Made by a program: the position numbers and the translations under genes. Positions 1 through 12,900 of a DNA stretch of 64,000 nucleotides are shown here, piece by piece. The DNA lies in contig NC_047082.1 of the NCBI RefSeq assembly GCF_902459465.1, positions 3,782,001-3,846,000 of the forward strand, in the 5' to 3' direction. Numbering within the stretch: position 1 is the stretch's first letter; each line of letters starts with the position of its first letter. Under the pieces are notes generated by a model, which saw nothing but the letters and a program-made list of their open reading frames with translations, made no database searches and was not told the DNA's origin. The DNA comes from Asterias rubens (Eukaryota; Echinodermata; Asteroidea; Forcipulatida; Asteriidae).

Positions 1-1
1 A

Positions 2-3000
2 TCAGATGTGTCTGATTCAGATTGTGATTCGGATGGTTCAGAGTGGCACTACGAAGATGATGAATCAGGATCAGACAGCAGTGATAATACGGACAGTGAT
101 GCAGAGTCAGACAGTCAGTCCACAATTTTTCCTGTTTGTAACAATCCACCCAGGAAGCCGAAAGTTTTGCCGGTCAATAGTAAAACAGGGTCTCAGTCTA
201 AACCAACATCCAAGTATAAGAAACCAAAACGCATGTGCCCATTTTGCAAAAAGTACTTTCAAGAAAAACTAACGAGGCATGTTCAACTGGTGCACAAAAA
301 GGTAAAAGAAGTTTCAAATGCCATGAATCTGCCGAAAAATGAGAGGGATGCAGCTTTTGATTTTCTCAAGAAGAAAGGTATTCTGGAAGCAAACCAGGAA
401 CAAATGAGAATGTCAACACCAGTTTATCAGCGAGAAAGGAAGACCTCGAATGATAGCAAACTTGTCTTGTGTGGGCTTTGTAATGGGTTTTACTCGAAGA
501 TGTATTTCAAAAAACACAAGTATAGGTGTCAGGGAGATTCCAATTCAACAGCATGCTCTATTCCTCTGTCATTAATGACGCCAAATGATGACATCTCAGA
601 AGATTTCAGAAGAGACATTCTTTGCAAATTCAGAGACACCAAAGTAGGTGATATTTGTCGAACTGATCCTGTTGTCTTAAGTATAGGGAAACAGCTTTGG
701 CGAAAAGGGATGAACAAGAAAGACAAGGTGACGGAAGTTAAGAAGTCTGTCATGTCAGACATGAGGCGGCTTGCCTCTTTGTATCTTGTTTATAAAGATC
801 AAGATGCTGCCTTGGCTAATAATCAGGAGAACTCCACAGTGGCAGAAATGTTCAAACGAGAACATTTTAATGTGTTAAGTGAAGCAATTCAAGATTACAC
901 CACACAGGCTGATTCCTCAGGCATCAAGAGTGGTCTGAAGACTGCACTGTACTACCTTATTAAGAAGGCGTGCAAAATAATCAAATCCATCCATTTGATG
1001 GAACGTCAAGACGAGTCTGCTGCAGAGATAGATAGATTTATATCCGTCTTTGAACTCAATCATGAATTCATATTCGGTGATGCAATCTACCACATAAACT
1101 ACCGCCGTCAGAAAAGTTTGCGAAAACCGATAGAGCTACCAATAGAAGATGATGTTGTTAAGTTACGCCAGCATACCATCAACAAAGTGTCCAGAATGGT
1201 CACCGATGATTTCATGGTATGGGATTCTAGGAATTTCATCATGCTAAGAGATCTCACAGTATCTCGCCTTACTGTCTTCAACGCTCGTAGAGGTGGGGAA
1301 CCGTCCAGGTTGAAACTGTTTGAATGGCAAGAAGCTGAAGATAACCAATGGATTGACACCCAGAGGGCTGAGGATATGCAGGATCCAATTGAGAAGAAAC
1401 TTCTAAGTCACCTTCGAGTATCATACCAAACAGGGAAAGGTAACAACCACTTGGTGCCAATTCTGTTCCCACCAGACACCATCGAGGCAATGAGGAAGCT
1501 AACAAGTCAAGAAGTGAGGACCTCAGCCGGTGTCAAAGAGGACAACTTATATGTCTTTCCATGTGTACAGGGATCATCAACTCATGTTACTGGATGGCAT
1601 GCACTTAAGAACATATGTAGTGAAGCAGGAATTGAAGGATCGGCTAGATTGACAGCAACAAAAAATCGCCACAGGGTCAGTACACTATATGCGGCCATGG
1701 AGCTTCCTGAGCATGATCGAGAATTGTTTTTCCGTCACATGGGTCACTCAAGTCTAGTTAACCAGAATATCTACCAAGTACCACCTGCAATTGCTGAGGT
1801 AGTGCAAGTTGGGAAGCAACTAATGCAGATTGATGAGCGTGAGTGATTGCTTTTTTTACTTCTCTGTTTGAGCTCGGGGAGGTTAGAATAGACTTTGGTG
1901 TAGGGTTAGAGAACTTAACTTTAAAACTTTTCAGTTTGGGAGTATTCTGCTTATGTTGGGAAAGTCTATGCCTGCATGAGAGTGAACACACATGGGTTTA
2001 CAGTAAGTGCAATAAAAATGCTCATGACATTGCATTTAAAAGATGGGTCTATTCAATCAAAACACCAAGATATCAATGCAGGTATTAAATTACCAAATGA
2101 TATTTATGCTACATTCACTACATTAATTCTTTCTGTCTTACAGGGAATCAACAATCTGATACCTTGCCCTCTGCAGAATCTTTGCCAGTAACAGTGTGTG
2201 AGTACTTGGATTTTTTCTGTCTTTTAGCTTAATCTCCCATGTCAATACGAAATGTGCATTAACACATGTAGATGTATAATTTAACTGTGTTTGAATAACT
2301 GTTTAATATGTAGCCAAAGAAGTTGTTGATGATGGATGTACCGATTTTCCAACTCCACAACTGGCACCTGCTGTTTCAAAGAGTACAGGTAAGTACATAA
2401 ATTTGTGTCCTGTTGCTCCTTTCTCAACTCTTAGTTCATGGGAAATTTAGCTTGCATCTCTGTTAATTGATGTGGTGCTTTGTCACACCAGAACACCAGC
2501 ATAACTCCTCACTTATGTCTATGACCCCACACTTGGTGCCCCCACCACTGGTGCCCCCCCCCCCCCCCATTTTTGAATACCCGAATAAAATGTTACATTT
2601 TATAAGCTTTTTACATGTATGTAGTAAGTGCTGGGCAGACAATGTATTGTTTACCTTTATGTCAGATAATTTAATAAAAATTAGAAACTGCATAACAAGA
2701 AAGGGTCTTGTTTAGGAAAAATACAACTGGGAAAAAAACATTTTTAATTGTCTACAAGAGCACCCCTAGACAATTGGGTGCATCCCCTGCACCAGAAAGA
2801 CATGCAACACCCAAGTTAATAAAGATTTGTTGTTATTTATTTGAGTTATTGTATAACAAATTTGTTTTGTTACTTAACTAGGCAAGAAAGATGTTAACAT
2901 GCTGTTGGCTTGGAAGGATAAAGATCCTGTTCCACAAGGTAGTCATGGTATGTAATTACTAAATATATGATTTTTCACTAAGTTATTAAATAGTGTCTCC

Positions 3001-4446
3001 TTAATAAATGATTTCCCAATAGTTATTATAAGATGTCTCCTAAATATATGATTTTTCACTAAGGTATTAAATAGTGTCTCCTTAATAAATGATTTCCCAA
3101 TAGTTATTATAAGATGTCTCCTAAATATATGATTTTTCACTAAGGTATTAAATAATGTCTCCTTAATAAATGATTTCCCAATAGTTATTATAAGATGTCT
3201 CCTAAATATATGATTTTTCAGTAAGTTATTAAATAGTGTCTCCTTAATAAATGACTTCCCAATAGTTATTATAAGATGTCTCCTAAATATTTGATTTTCA
3301 CCAAGTTATTAAATAGTGTCTCCTTAACAAATGACTTTTCCCAATAGTTATTATAAGACGTCTCCTAAATATTTTATTTTTCACCAAGTTATTAAATGAT
3401 GTATTCTTAATAATGTGGCTTTTCATGTAGTTCTTTATTGATAGAACATTCATCGCATGCCTGATTTAGTGCATTGGCTATCCGTTCTGGCATTGCGATT
3501 TTGGACGTGTGGTATTAAAACCATTTTTGTCATTGTCACGGCCACAACCCTAGCGGTTTGAAACGGCCATTTAAAACCGTTAAAAACGATTAATGCAATC
3601 AATGTTATGCATGGTGTTGTGTCTGATGATTTTTGTCAAGTAATTATCAAACGTTTACTTCTTTACAGGAACAAAGAGAAACTACTGCTGGCCCAAGCAG
3701 GACGAAGAAAAGGTGGTGGAGTATTTCACAGGAATAATAACTGGAAAGTCCAAGCAGACGATACCAAGTAAGCAATCTTGCAATTGCATTTTTGAAGATA
3801 AATAGTTTTGAATGCTACTGTACACATGTCTTCTACCTCAAACAAAACATCAAATAACACACTTGCAGTTCAATTTTCATTGCATGAAGCCTGTCAAACC
3901 ATCTAGTTTAAATTCATTGTGACACAATGTGGCATCTTGCCCACTTTTATTTGTCATTATTACTTTTGTCTTCCACCAATTATTGTGCCTTTTGCCAAGG
4001 ATAAAAAACCAGAGGTAAACTCAAAGACTCTTGAAAACTTTTTGGCGTACATTCTACATTTTTAAATAAATGGCGTATGTGTCTTGCACGCCGTCACTGC
4101 TTTATTGCAAATTTTCTTTGTTTTATCAACAATAATAAAAACATGACATATTTTGTGAAAATGAAATGTCTTAGCCATGTGCTGGTTCAGGCTAGAATGA
4201 CCCAACCTGGCTGAAGCCAATACAAATTTACCAAAAGTAGTTCCAGCAAAACCACAATGTTATGTTGTTAACTTTTGATCTGCTCTTGTGTTCACAGAGA
4301 AACTTGAAGTTCTGGATTTCCTTAATTCATGCAAAATGCAAACTGTTTACAAATGGACAGACATAAGAACTAAGGTGATGAACGAGAGAGCAAAATGGCG
4401 GAGGATAGTGATGAAGAGGACTAGCAACATGAAAGATAAGTCTTAA
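2..4446 (+). CDS. Zinc-finger/tyrosine-recombinase-like protein, 5'-truncated, six exons visible
   Basis: Exons read as 2-1838, 2144-2197, 2314-2388, 2882-2947, 3669-3767 and 4298-4446, all GT-AG, all joined in phase 1, ending at TAA 4444-4446. The frame is open to the window edge, so the start is missing. Counting GTG 8 as residue 1: an acidic Ser/Asp-rich N-terminus (1-40); two finger-like motifs, C77-x2-C80-x10-H-x4-H and C155-x2-C158-x11-H-x3-C; then a tyrosine-recombinase-like core with R428-G-G-E431 (Arg I), T551-x2-R554 (Arg II, with Thr where HxxR normally has His), H580 in MGHSS and candidate nucleophile Y589 nine residues later. That His-Tyr spacing is the one seen in XerD-type enzymes. 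The small downstream exons add a basic, Trp-containing tail resembling a Myb/SANT-like module. The relationship to Crypton-type recombinases is inferred. It could be a domesticated gene or a resident element; no element termini were found. Confidence 0.78.
2540..2580. repeat. C-rich tract in intron
   Basis: CCCCCACC-type low-complexity sequence ends in a run of 15 C inside the third intron of the recombinase-like gene. It generates spurious proline-rich reading frames. Confidence 0.7.
2959..3410. repeat. 81-bp tandem repeat (dimer of 41+40 bp), about 5.5 copies
   Basis: Units begin at 2959, 3040, 3121, 3202, 3283 and 3365. Each unit is two related halves, one starting CTAAATATATGATTTTTCAC and one starting CTTAATAAATGATTTCCCAA, both ending in TGTCTC. 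It lies wholly inside the intron between exons 2882-2947 and 3669-3767. Confidence 0.92.
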
Positions 4447-4602
4447 AATAGGTAATGTGTCCCTAACGTGAGGGACAACCATCCGTGCATTAAGGTCTGT
4501 AATCAGCAAATGTTTAGTCTTCGGTATACATGTAGGTTGGACGGGTACTGATGTTTCTTAAAGTTTTATATGAGCCAGTTTTAAGCTTCGATAGGAGACA
4601 TC

Positions 4603-4608
4603 AATAAA
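4603..4608 (+). terminator. Poly(A) signal of the recombinase-like gene
   Basis: A canonical AATAAA lies 157 bases past the TAA stop of the recombinase-like gene, a plausible 3' UTR length. Position only; no transcript evidence. Confidence 0.45.
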
Positions 4609-5297
4609 ATGGAAACCATTGACCAGGTTTACAGTTTCAGATGTTTGTTTTTTTAAACTTGGAAATATCGCAAAATTTAGTCAAACAAAATTATGGAATT
4701 GAAGCTCATTAATTGACATATGAAATCAAGTTCATTAAAAAGAGAAATGTAATACATGGGTTGGAATTAGAGTGAAAGAGAACATTTTATTAAATAGGGA
4801 ACAAAGAAATGAAGAAAGTAAAAACAAAGTGGCCTCTGTGCTATACAGCACTTGAAAGATGTTGGATGAAAGCCAATCCTAAAGTTTCTTAAGTTATGGA
4901 AGACCAAAAATTTTCCTGAAAAATCTGGTAGAATAAAAATAGAATAAATGTTGAGATAAAGTAACTGTCAAAATGCTTTTAGTCTGCAATAAGAAATTCA
5001 TATTATTTATTTTATCATACTGTTGCGGTCAAAAAGTGTACAACCCATACAAGGCTTTCTATCTCACTTTTTGCTAGCCGAGGTCTTGAAATTAGGTTCC
5101 ATCAAACATGTTCAACCAAAAGTATAAAATATCCGCTTGTAGAAATCTGACCACCAGTGTGTGAAGAAATAAACAAATCCGAGTTTTATGTAGCAGCAAA
5201 TTAACATTTCAAAAACCCAGCTGTTTTCAACATTTATTCTGTTTTACTAGATTTTGGGGAAGTGGCTAGTCAACTTTGGTCAGCCATAGTTCAATTC

Positions 5298-5543
5298 CAT
5301 GTTAAGATTTAAAAGTTGCTGTTCATATTTTTGGAGTTAAAAGTTGTTAAACATGTTAAACAGTTAAAAGTTTCTACTTATAGTTAAGTGTTGAAATTTT
5401 TCTTTATCTCCAATATACACCATGTTAAGATTTAAATGTTGCTGTTCATATTTTTGGAGTTCAAAGTTGTTAAACATGTTAAACAGTTAAAAGTTTCTAC
5501 ATGTAGTTAAGTGTTGAAGTTTGTCTTTATCTCCAATATACAC
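5298..5543. repeat. Two-copy 123-bp tandem duplication
   Basis: CATGTTAAGATTTAAA begins at 5298 and again at 5421. The following ~120 bases are nearly identical, both copies ending in CTTTATCTCCAATATACAC. Confidence 0.9.
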
Positions 5544-5803
5544 GATTTGCATGAAAGCAAACATGTACACTTCACCCCCACCACTTTACCCCAAATGTTT
5601 AAACTCCTTTTTTGTGCAATGATATGAATGTTAAGATGTACTTTATTCATATTGGGTATGTACTCAAAGTACTCAACTAAATATTATAATTGTCATTCTC
5701 TGACTTAGTCAAAAGAATATTTGCCATTTTTTTTTGTATGTAGAAGAGAATATGTTGCATTTGTTACTTAGAGGGGTTTGACTTAACTTAATAAAATTAT
5801 CAT

Positions 5804-5958
5804 GTGTATACTATTAATATTATTATTTTTTATTTATGTTTTTATTTTTTTATTTTTTTATTTTTATTTATTTGTTTTATTTATTTTTTATTTTTTTTTG
5901 TATTCATTTATTTATTTTTTATTTATTTATTTATTATTTTTTTTTTTTTGGGGGGGGG
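5804..5958. repeat. T-rich low-complexity tract with terminal G run
   Basis: Almost uninterrupted TTTAT/TTTTT sequence ending in a run of G at about 5951-5958. Long hydrophobic reading frames here are artefacts of composition. Confidence 0.9.
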
Positions 5959-6783
5959 TATTTTTGAATTCAACTCAAACTGGGCAATCAAGTGTTCAAA
6001 GCTTGACAATTTCTCTTAACATTTTAGGCAGGGTACCTTAAACAAATTTACGTATTGGCCTAAACTGGACTTCAGCACCTTTTTAAATGTGTCTTGATTG
6101 TGATCTTGATGCCATTGGCTTTACTTGGTCATTTTGTAGACGTATAAGAAATAACAAGCATGGTAAAAAGTTTTCAATAAAAAGTTATACACATGTGTTT
6201 GAGTAATCTTTGAATAAAAAAAATTCATTTCTGCGAAAGCAGTTAAATAACGTTTTTGTGTCATTTGTTTGTCTTTAGTAGCTTGCTATAAAACATTGTT
6301 TTACTTGTTTTTTTTTGTTTTTTTGCCATAATTAATGGCATTTCAGATCACTTGTTACAGACTGGCAAGCAAGAAATCTCATAATTAGAACCATAACATG
6401 GGAAGACTATCAATTGTATTATGTTTTTGTTAACAAGAAAACTTTAAACACAACTGAACATTTCTATCGAAATGTCTACCTAAGGTACTAGTGTTAGTAA
6501 CTTATAAGTATTAATTGCACAATTATGCCATAGGGAGACTGTACCCCAAAGATCAATATTTAAACCAATGTCCCTGAGATGACCCTTATAAGGATTGAAA
6601 ACAATAGGGAGACAAAAATAACTACTTCAAATTGTTATGTTTGAATAAAAGAAATGTGACCGACAAGTTTTTATTACATCTCTTACATGTTAAAATTCTT
6701 TGTTTAAATATGAAAAATTATGTGCAATTTACCAATTATTTTAGTGAAATTTGGGCCTAAAACTAAATGTCTCCTTAAGAATC

Positions 6784-6789
6784 TTTATT
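6784..6789 (-). terminator. Possible poly(A) signal for the RP1-like gene
   Basis: Minus-strand AATAAA about 180 bases beyond the TAA at 6969-6971. It is relevant only if exon 6977-7109 is not spliced onward. Confidence 0.25.
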
Positions 6790-6818
6790 TTACCATGTCT
6801 ACCTAAGGGGCCATTTAC

Positions 6819-6819
<1 letters not shown>

Positions 6820-6881
<62 letters not shown>

Positions 6882-6924
6882 CATTATTATTATTATTATT
6901 ATTATTATCTATCTATCTATCTAT
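6820..6924. repeat. (ATT)n microsatellite followed by (TATC)n
   Basis: About 29 ATT units with one interruption, running straight into four TATC units. It sits 45 bases 3' of the last recognised RP1-like exon on the minus strand and would lie in its 3' UTR if that exon is terminal. Confidence 0.95.
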
Positions 6925-6968
6925 GCTAGCAATTATTGCGAGTAACTACCAGCAGTGTCCAGTTACGT

Positions 6969-9900
6969 TTACCTACCTGGGTATACAGGTTTGCCGTTTA
7001 CAATTGCAGGTAGCTCACGGCATATCTCACCATCGTCCTCACCACGTGACATCCATCGACCACACGGAAACACCATCTCATCTACCGTATGAATGTCTTG
7101 CAAACGAACCTGGTCAAAGAAGAAGAAAGTAGAATGAGAGGTCAAAGGTTAGGAACCAGGGCCCAATTTCATGGAGCTGCTCAAGCAAAGCAAGTAGCTA
7201 AGCACAAGAAAAATCATGCTAAGTACAATTAATTTATAAATTTGGTTTGCGGTAACACCATGTGTGTATCTACTTGCCAGGTAGAGTTTGTTCTCTAGGA
7301 ACTGTCTTTCTTTATTTTAATACTGCGGAGTAGATTCATTGGATTGTTCGGGAGACTTCTCAGTTCTGAAAAGAACTGTTATATCTTGCTTTTTAACTAC
7401 TAACTGGGCGGAAGGTATAGAAAATTGGCTGGGACTACTACTTTAGTTATTAACTGCACTACTGCGGAGTGAGTTCTTAAATTGGTCTCAACGTTTCGAA
7501 CAGCTTGCTCTAGTCGTCGTCAGGAGGCGATAGGGTAACCGGCCAAATACAATTTCTTATGTATCAATTGTTACTGGTATACAGCTCATTTTTGCTAAGC
7601 AGAAAATTTAAGCAGTATATTATGCACTCATACCGAGGCCGAAAGGTACAATAGTCTGGTGCAGTTTGCCAAATGTTCACAGATTTATGCACACGTTCGG
7701 CTACACCAAGTGAGAATACTGGTCTTTGACAATTAAAAAAGGTGTCCAGTGCCTTTAACACAATGAGAATTATTAATGAGAGACAATAAATGTTGAAAAC
7801 ATTTTTAGAACTGGGTGAAGCAGAAATCATCAACTTTTTATAGCTATTTATGTTCCATTTGGTCATGGTAAGATGTCCTTAAAATATGAATCTACTTTTA
7901 GTCAATCTAAAAATTTCAAATTAGGTCAGCAACATTCATATTAAAGGTTGGACTGAACATCTGAGACAAAGCAACTTTAAATTGATCAAAGAAGTATCAA
8001 AAAATGTTCTTTAAAGGCACTGGACACCTTTGGTTATTGCCAAAGACCAGTATTCTCACTTGGTGTCTCACTTGGTGTATCCAACATGCATTTGGACTCA
8101 ATTGGTCATTGAAGTTGCAAGAGGATAATGAAAGATAAAACACTTTTGTTGCATAAATTTGTGTGCTCTCAGATGCAAAAAAGGCGAATATACCTGAAGT
8201 CTTTTAATATTTTGCTCATTTCGAGGGTAGTTTTTTGTTGCTAATAATTATTTTGAGAATTTACCAATAGTGCCATCCAGTTAAGCCTGGTTCATACTTC
8301 CTGCGAATGCGATGCCAATTCGACTTGAATTTGACGTCACAACTCTGTTTTGCTGTGATATTCGCAAGAGACTGCGAATTATTCATTGCGAATTTGTGAC
8401 GTCAACATTCGTGTCGCATTTCGCAGGAAGTATGAACCGGGCTTTAATACTGTAATTACGCAACTAGACCACCGAGATTGCCCAGTAACTAGAGGCGGTT
8501 CAAATCCTTTATTTAAGCAGCGGGTAACGCAAAAATTTAATGGATATTAAATTTGCATTTCTTCACAGAGCTTGGGGAAATTTCGATGAGTATACAGTGC
8601 TTACACAAATCAGTGTAAGCGTAAAGCCAAATAATATTCTTTATCCCGATGCAAATTTAACATCCATTAAAAAAGACTCTCAGATGATTAAACTGCCTTC
8701 TCTTCAACTGATGTACCAAGATCCCTTCAAACTCTAACCAATTTAGTCCAAGGCAAGTCTTTCATGATGTGTGTAGATCATTTATGACCAAGACGCTAAG
8801 AACTCCAAGGTGTATTCATTCTTCACTAAAGGCCTCGCTGTACCTTTGTTCTTTTTTTTATTTCTACCCGATTGATCGTGGCTTTGCTGCGCTTCTCTTA
8901 TTGTTTATAGCAAGGTTATTTGATTGTAAGCATGGCTAAGAATTGATGTCAATGCCGTGAGTGAACCATACTGCTGGCGTTGATTCAATCAAGGCAGCCG
9001 CTAATCCGTTGACGTAGATCGAGAAATAGATTGCCTTTCAGGGGGGACTTTTAATTTCTCTCTTTATTTACTGCGAATAAAAATAGTCTCTCCGAGAATG
9101 GCCTTGTCACAAAGTATCCTTTCTCTATTTTTCTGACTGTTTTGGGATGTTTTTGGCTTTAAAGTGTTTGGGTTCTTTCTGTATGACACAAAACACAAAC
9201 GTCCACAGATTTACATTAAACCTGCATGGTTTAAAGATAAAAATGGTCGAAGGCTTCATAAGAATTAATACTTGCTGAGGTTTGGTATTTTTTTGAAATG
9301 AGTAAACAATTTCACAAAAATTAGTTTAGCATTGCTCTGTGATTTTCACCTTTTTTTCTTGAAGACTTGAAGACTAATGAAGCTGAAACTTCAACAGGTA
9401 AAATATATGACATTCCAGGCCCAATTTCATATGGCTGTTAAAAGGGAAGGTACACGTTTGGTAATTGTCAAAGACCAGTCTTCTCACTTGGTGTATCTCA
9501 ACATAACCATAAAATAACAAGCCTGTGAAAATTGGGGCTCAATCGGTTATCGAAGTTGCGAGAAAATGATAAAAGAAAATACACCCTTGTTGGACGAATT
9601 TGTGTGCTTTCAGATAAGAATAAAAGACTTCTAGCTAGAAGTCTTTTATTATTTTAGTGAGAAATTACCTCTTTCTCAAAAAATACGTTACTTCACAGGG
9701 AGTCGTTTCCCACAATGTTTTATACCATCAACAGCTCTCCAATGCTCATTACCAAGTCAGTTTTTAAGTTAATCATTTGTTTGAGTAATTACCAAACATG
9801 TACCTTCCCTTTAACCAGAAAAATACTCTGGATACCAAATTTCTTTACTAAGCAACGTGTGGACAGCAATTTTTTACGCAAGAGATGCAATATGTTGAAT

Positions 9901-12900
9901 AAAGATGTTGGATTGGCTCATTGTTCTACATCTCAGCAAATCAAGAGAGTATGGGTGAGAAGAAGCAGAAAGTCTGGTTTTGTTACAACATTGTAAACTT
10001 GTGTAATTTTGGCTGGTAACCAGTTTCTGCTAAGCAAGATTTGTCTATGCTTAGCAACTTTTTGTGCTGACAAGCTTTATGAAACTGACCCAAGGTCACA
10101 GCTCTTCAGCTCTTCTGTTTCTCATAAGTTTCAAGCTACGTGACAAGTTTTGGTGATATGCAAAATTGTAATTTAGTTCATGGAAAGTTAAATGTTTACC
10201 GATGCATCAAATCAGTTGCATCATTTGCGGCTGTGTGTTTGTAAACGTTGGATAAGAGTGTGGGGCAAAAGGAAATTACTAACTAGGACGTAATGAAGGG
10301 TTGATAACAAGCAGGACCAGAATGACAGCTCAATCAATGAGACGATACGTGTTTGGTAGCTGGCTGTATTAACGGCATGGTGGCCATCGAATAGTGCTGG
10401 TATATCAAGGTTGCCTATCAACGTCTATTATGCCTCATTTGTGATTACCGTCAAGGTAGCAGTTTCATTTAACGCCACTCAACCATTCTCTTAAAATAAC
10501 TTCTTTTTCAACAAAGCAAATTCTTTATGAAATGATATGTCTCTGATTTGAAAGGGCAAGGGCACCGAGGCATCTTCTCCTTGGGAAACGACACCCTATG
10601 AGGAAATTTCTACTGGAGCATCTCAAGGGCACCAAGGCAATGACTAGGGGGCACGGAGGCAATCACCATCATTGCCCCATACATGAAGTATCCGGCCTGG
10701 TGTTCTTCAAAAATGTTTCCACCAAAAAACTATTCTAGTTATAACAATAAAATGAAGCACCGCCAAATCTCTTCTAGTCATTACATGGTGTTACCGCAAA
10801 CCTTTCTATATCGTATTTCCACCATGCAAAGTTTCAAATCCTACAACTCTCTTCTTGGTTTAAAGGCACTGGACACCTTTGGTAGTTGTCAAACCAGTTT
10901 TCTCAATAATGCAAAAAAAAAAACATTGGCCTGAAGTCAATTAATCTTGGTAATTACTCAAAATAACTGTTACCATAAAAACTCATTCGGTAACGAGCAA
11001 TGGAGAGCTGTTGATATTGTGAGAAAACGACTCCCTCTGAAGTAACGTAGTTTTTGAGAAAGAGGTCATTTCTCACTCAAATGTTAAAAAACTTCAGGCC
11101 TGAAGCCTTGCATTAGGCATCTTAAAGCACACAAATTTGTGCAACAAGGGTGTTTTTTTCTTTAATTGTTCTCATGCAACTTCAATGAATATTTGAGTCA
11201 AAATTTCCACAGATTTGTTTTTATGCTTATGTTGGGATATAACAAGTGAGAATACTGGTCTAACTTTGACAATTACCAAAGGTGTCCAGTGGCTTTAATC
11301 AATCCTCTTTGTTCTATTGTTTGTTTCTTTCTTGTTTCTCAACACACTATTTCCTTCACAAGGAAACATCTCCACTTTCCATGTCATCTTAGATGCCTTT
11401 CCCATCTACCTTTTATCTACAGCCTATTCTGTTTTATCTATTTAGTTCCTGTTGTGTTCATTGTATATTTGGGGTTATGCCAATAGATGTAAATTAAATT
11501 AAAAACGGGAAAGCTTTTTCCTGTTGTCAGGTTGTAGGTCGGTTTAATAATGAGTTCAGTGTATATTCTTACACTGAGCGTTGTGTTAAGTCAACCGTCC
11601 ACATAGATAATTTTCTTTGACTTAAACCTTTTGAGAGCATGTGCAATTATTATGTTTTTTTTGTTTCTTTTCACCTGTACAACTCCCCATTGAAATAAGA
11701 CAATAAAAAGCAAACAAATAAAGTCTACTATCATAATAAAATAAAAATATACAAAAAAAGAAAAAAAGTATAAATCAATGAATTTAATTAAATACATATT
11801 AAAACTTTAAAAAAATAATAATAAAAAAATATTAGGGGGAAAAATATGTATACATTCAAATCATGATAATAAATATTTCTAAAATATCTTATGTATTTTA
11901 CAAATATTTGAGAGCATACAAGCTGTCAATTTATGTAGTAATGTACAAAAATATATAAAATCAGTACCTAATTGTACAAATCTTAACTTGTTAAAATCTT
12001 ACACTTCTCCGTTTGCCAATTATGTTGGTCAAAAATATTACAATCAGTCAAATTATACCCCACCCATACTTTTAGGACAAAAGAAAAGAATTGTGTTTTG
12101 TGTCGAACAGGTTAAGAACATCTTGTAAATCTAATAAAGATGGATGCTGAATAGAATACTGATGGATTTCAATTCTAGCACGGTAGACTCACACAAAGTT
12201 GTTACGTCAAATCTAATAATAAATCACTTTGCTTGAGTATACTGAGTATTACATGTAAGTGCTAACACACACTGGTGTATGGGTAAACAAAAGTTAATCA
12301 TCTTTATCCCCGATGCAAATTTAAAGTCAGTGGACACTTTTGGTAATTACTCATAATAATTATTAGCAAAAATACTTACTTGGTAACGAGTAATGGGGAG
12401 CTGTTGATAGTATAAAACATTGTGAGAAACGGCTCCCACTAAAGTGACGCATCTCTCGCGAAAGAAGTATCTTTCCACGAATTTGATTTCAAGACCTCAG
12501 AATTAGATTTTGAGGTCTCGAAATCAAGCATGCGTGAGAAAATGGTTGCTGTGCGTGTGAGCGTGTGAGCGAGTCTCACGCCTAATGCGTGAGACTTGGT
12601 AGGTCTGAATTGAGTCCAATTTTGGGATACACCAAGTGAAAAAGCTGGTCTTTGACATTTACCAAAGGTGTCCAGTCCAGTGCCTTTAAACTTTAGTTAC
12701 ATTTGGTCAACAGAATGTGTAGGTCAATGAAATATCAATAACCATAGCCATGAAGTTGCCACTTTAACTCTGTGCGAGTATGCCACCACAGTGCAGGCCT
12801 GTGAGTGTGCAATTAAAAAAGGAGCTGAAACACTACATGATGTAAGAATGACCGTGTAACAAGTGAGCGCGCGTCACGCATTCACGCTGGTCGAATTGGG

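Larger units (their letters stand above)
4609..6968. other. AT-rich intergenic stretch, no gene seen
   Basis: Between the 3' end of the plus-strand recombinase gene and the last recognised exon of the minus-strand RP1-like gene. It holds a 123-bp duplication, T-rich low complexity and an ATT microsatellite, entered separately. I looked for a further PLAT exon on the minus strand and saw none. Confidence 0.5.

Noticed and set aside
5802..6041. Phe/Leu/Tyr-rich open frame resembling membrane segments
   Set aside because: Product of a T-rich low-complexity tract ending in a G run.
6751..6945. Open frame dominated by poly-isoleucine
   Set aside because: Translation of the (ATT)n microsatellite; the same applies to 42846-43139.
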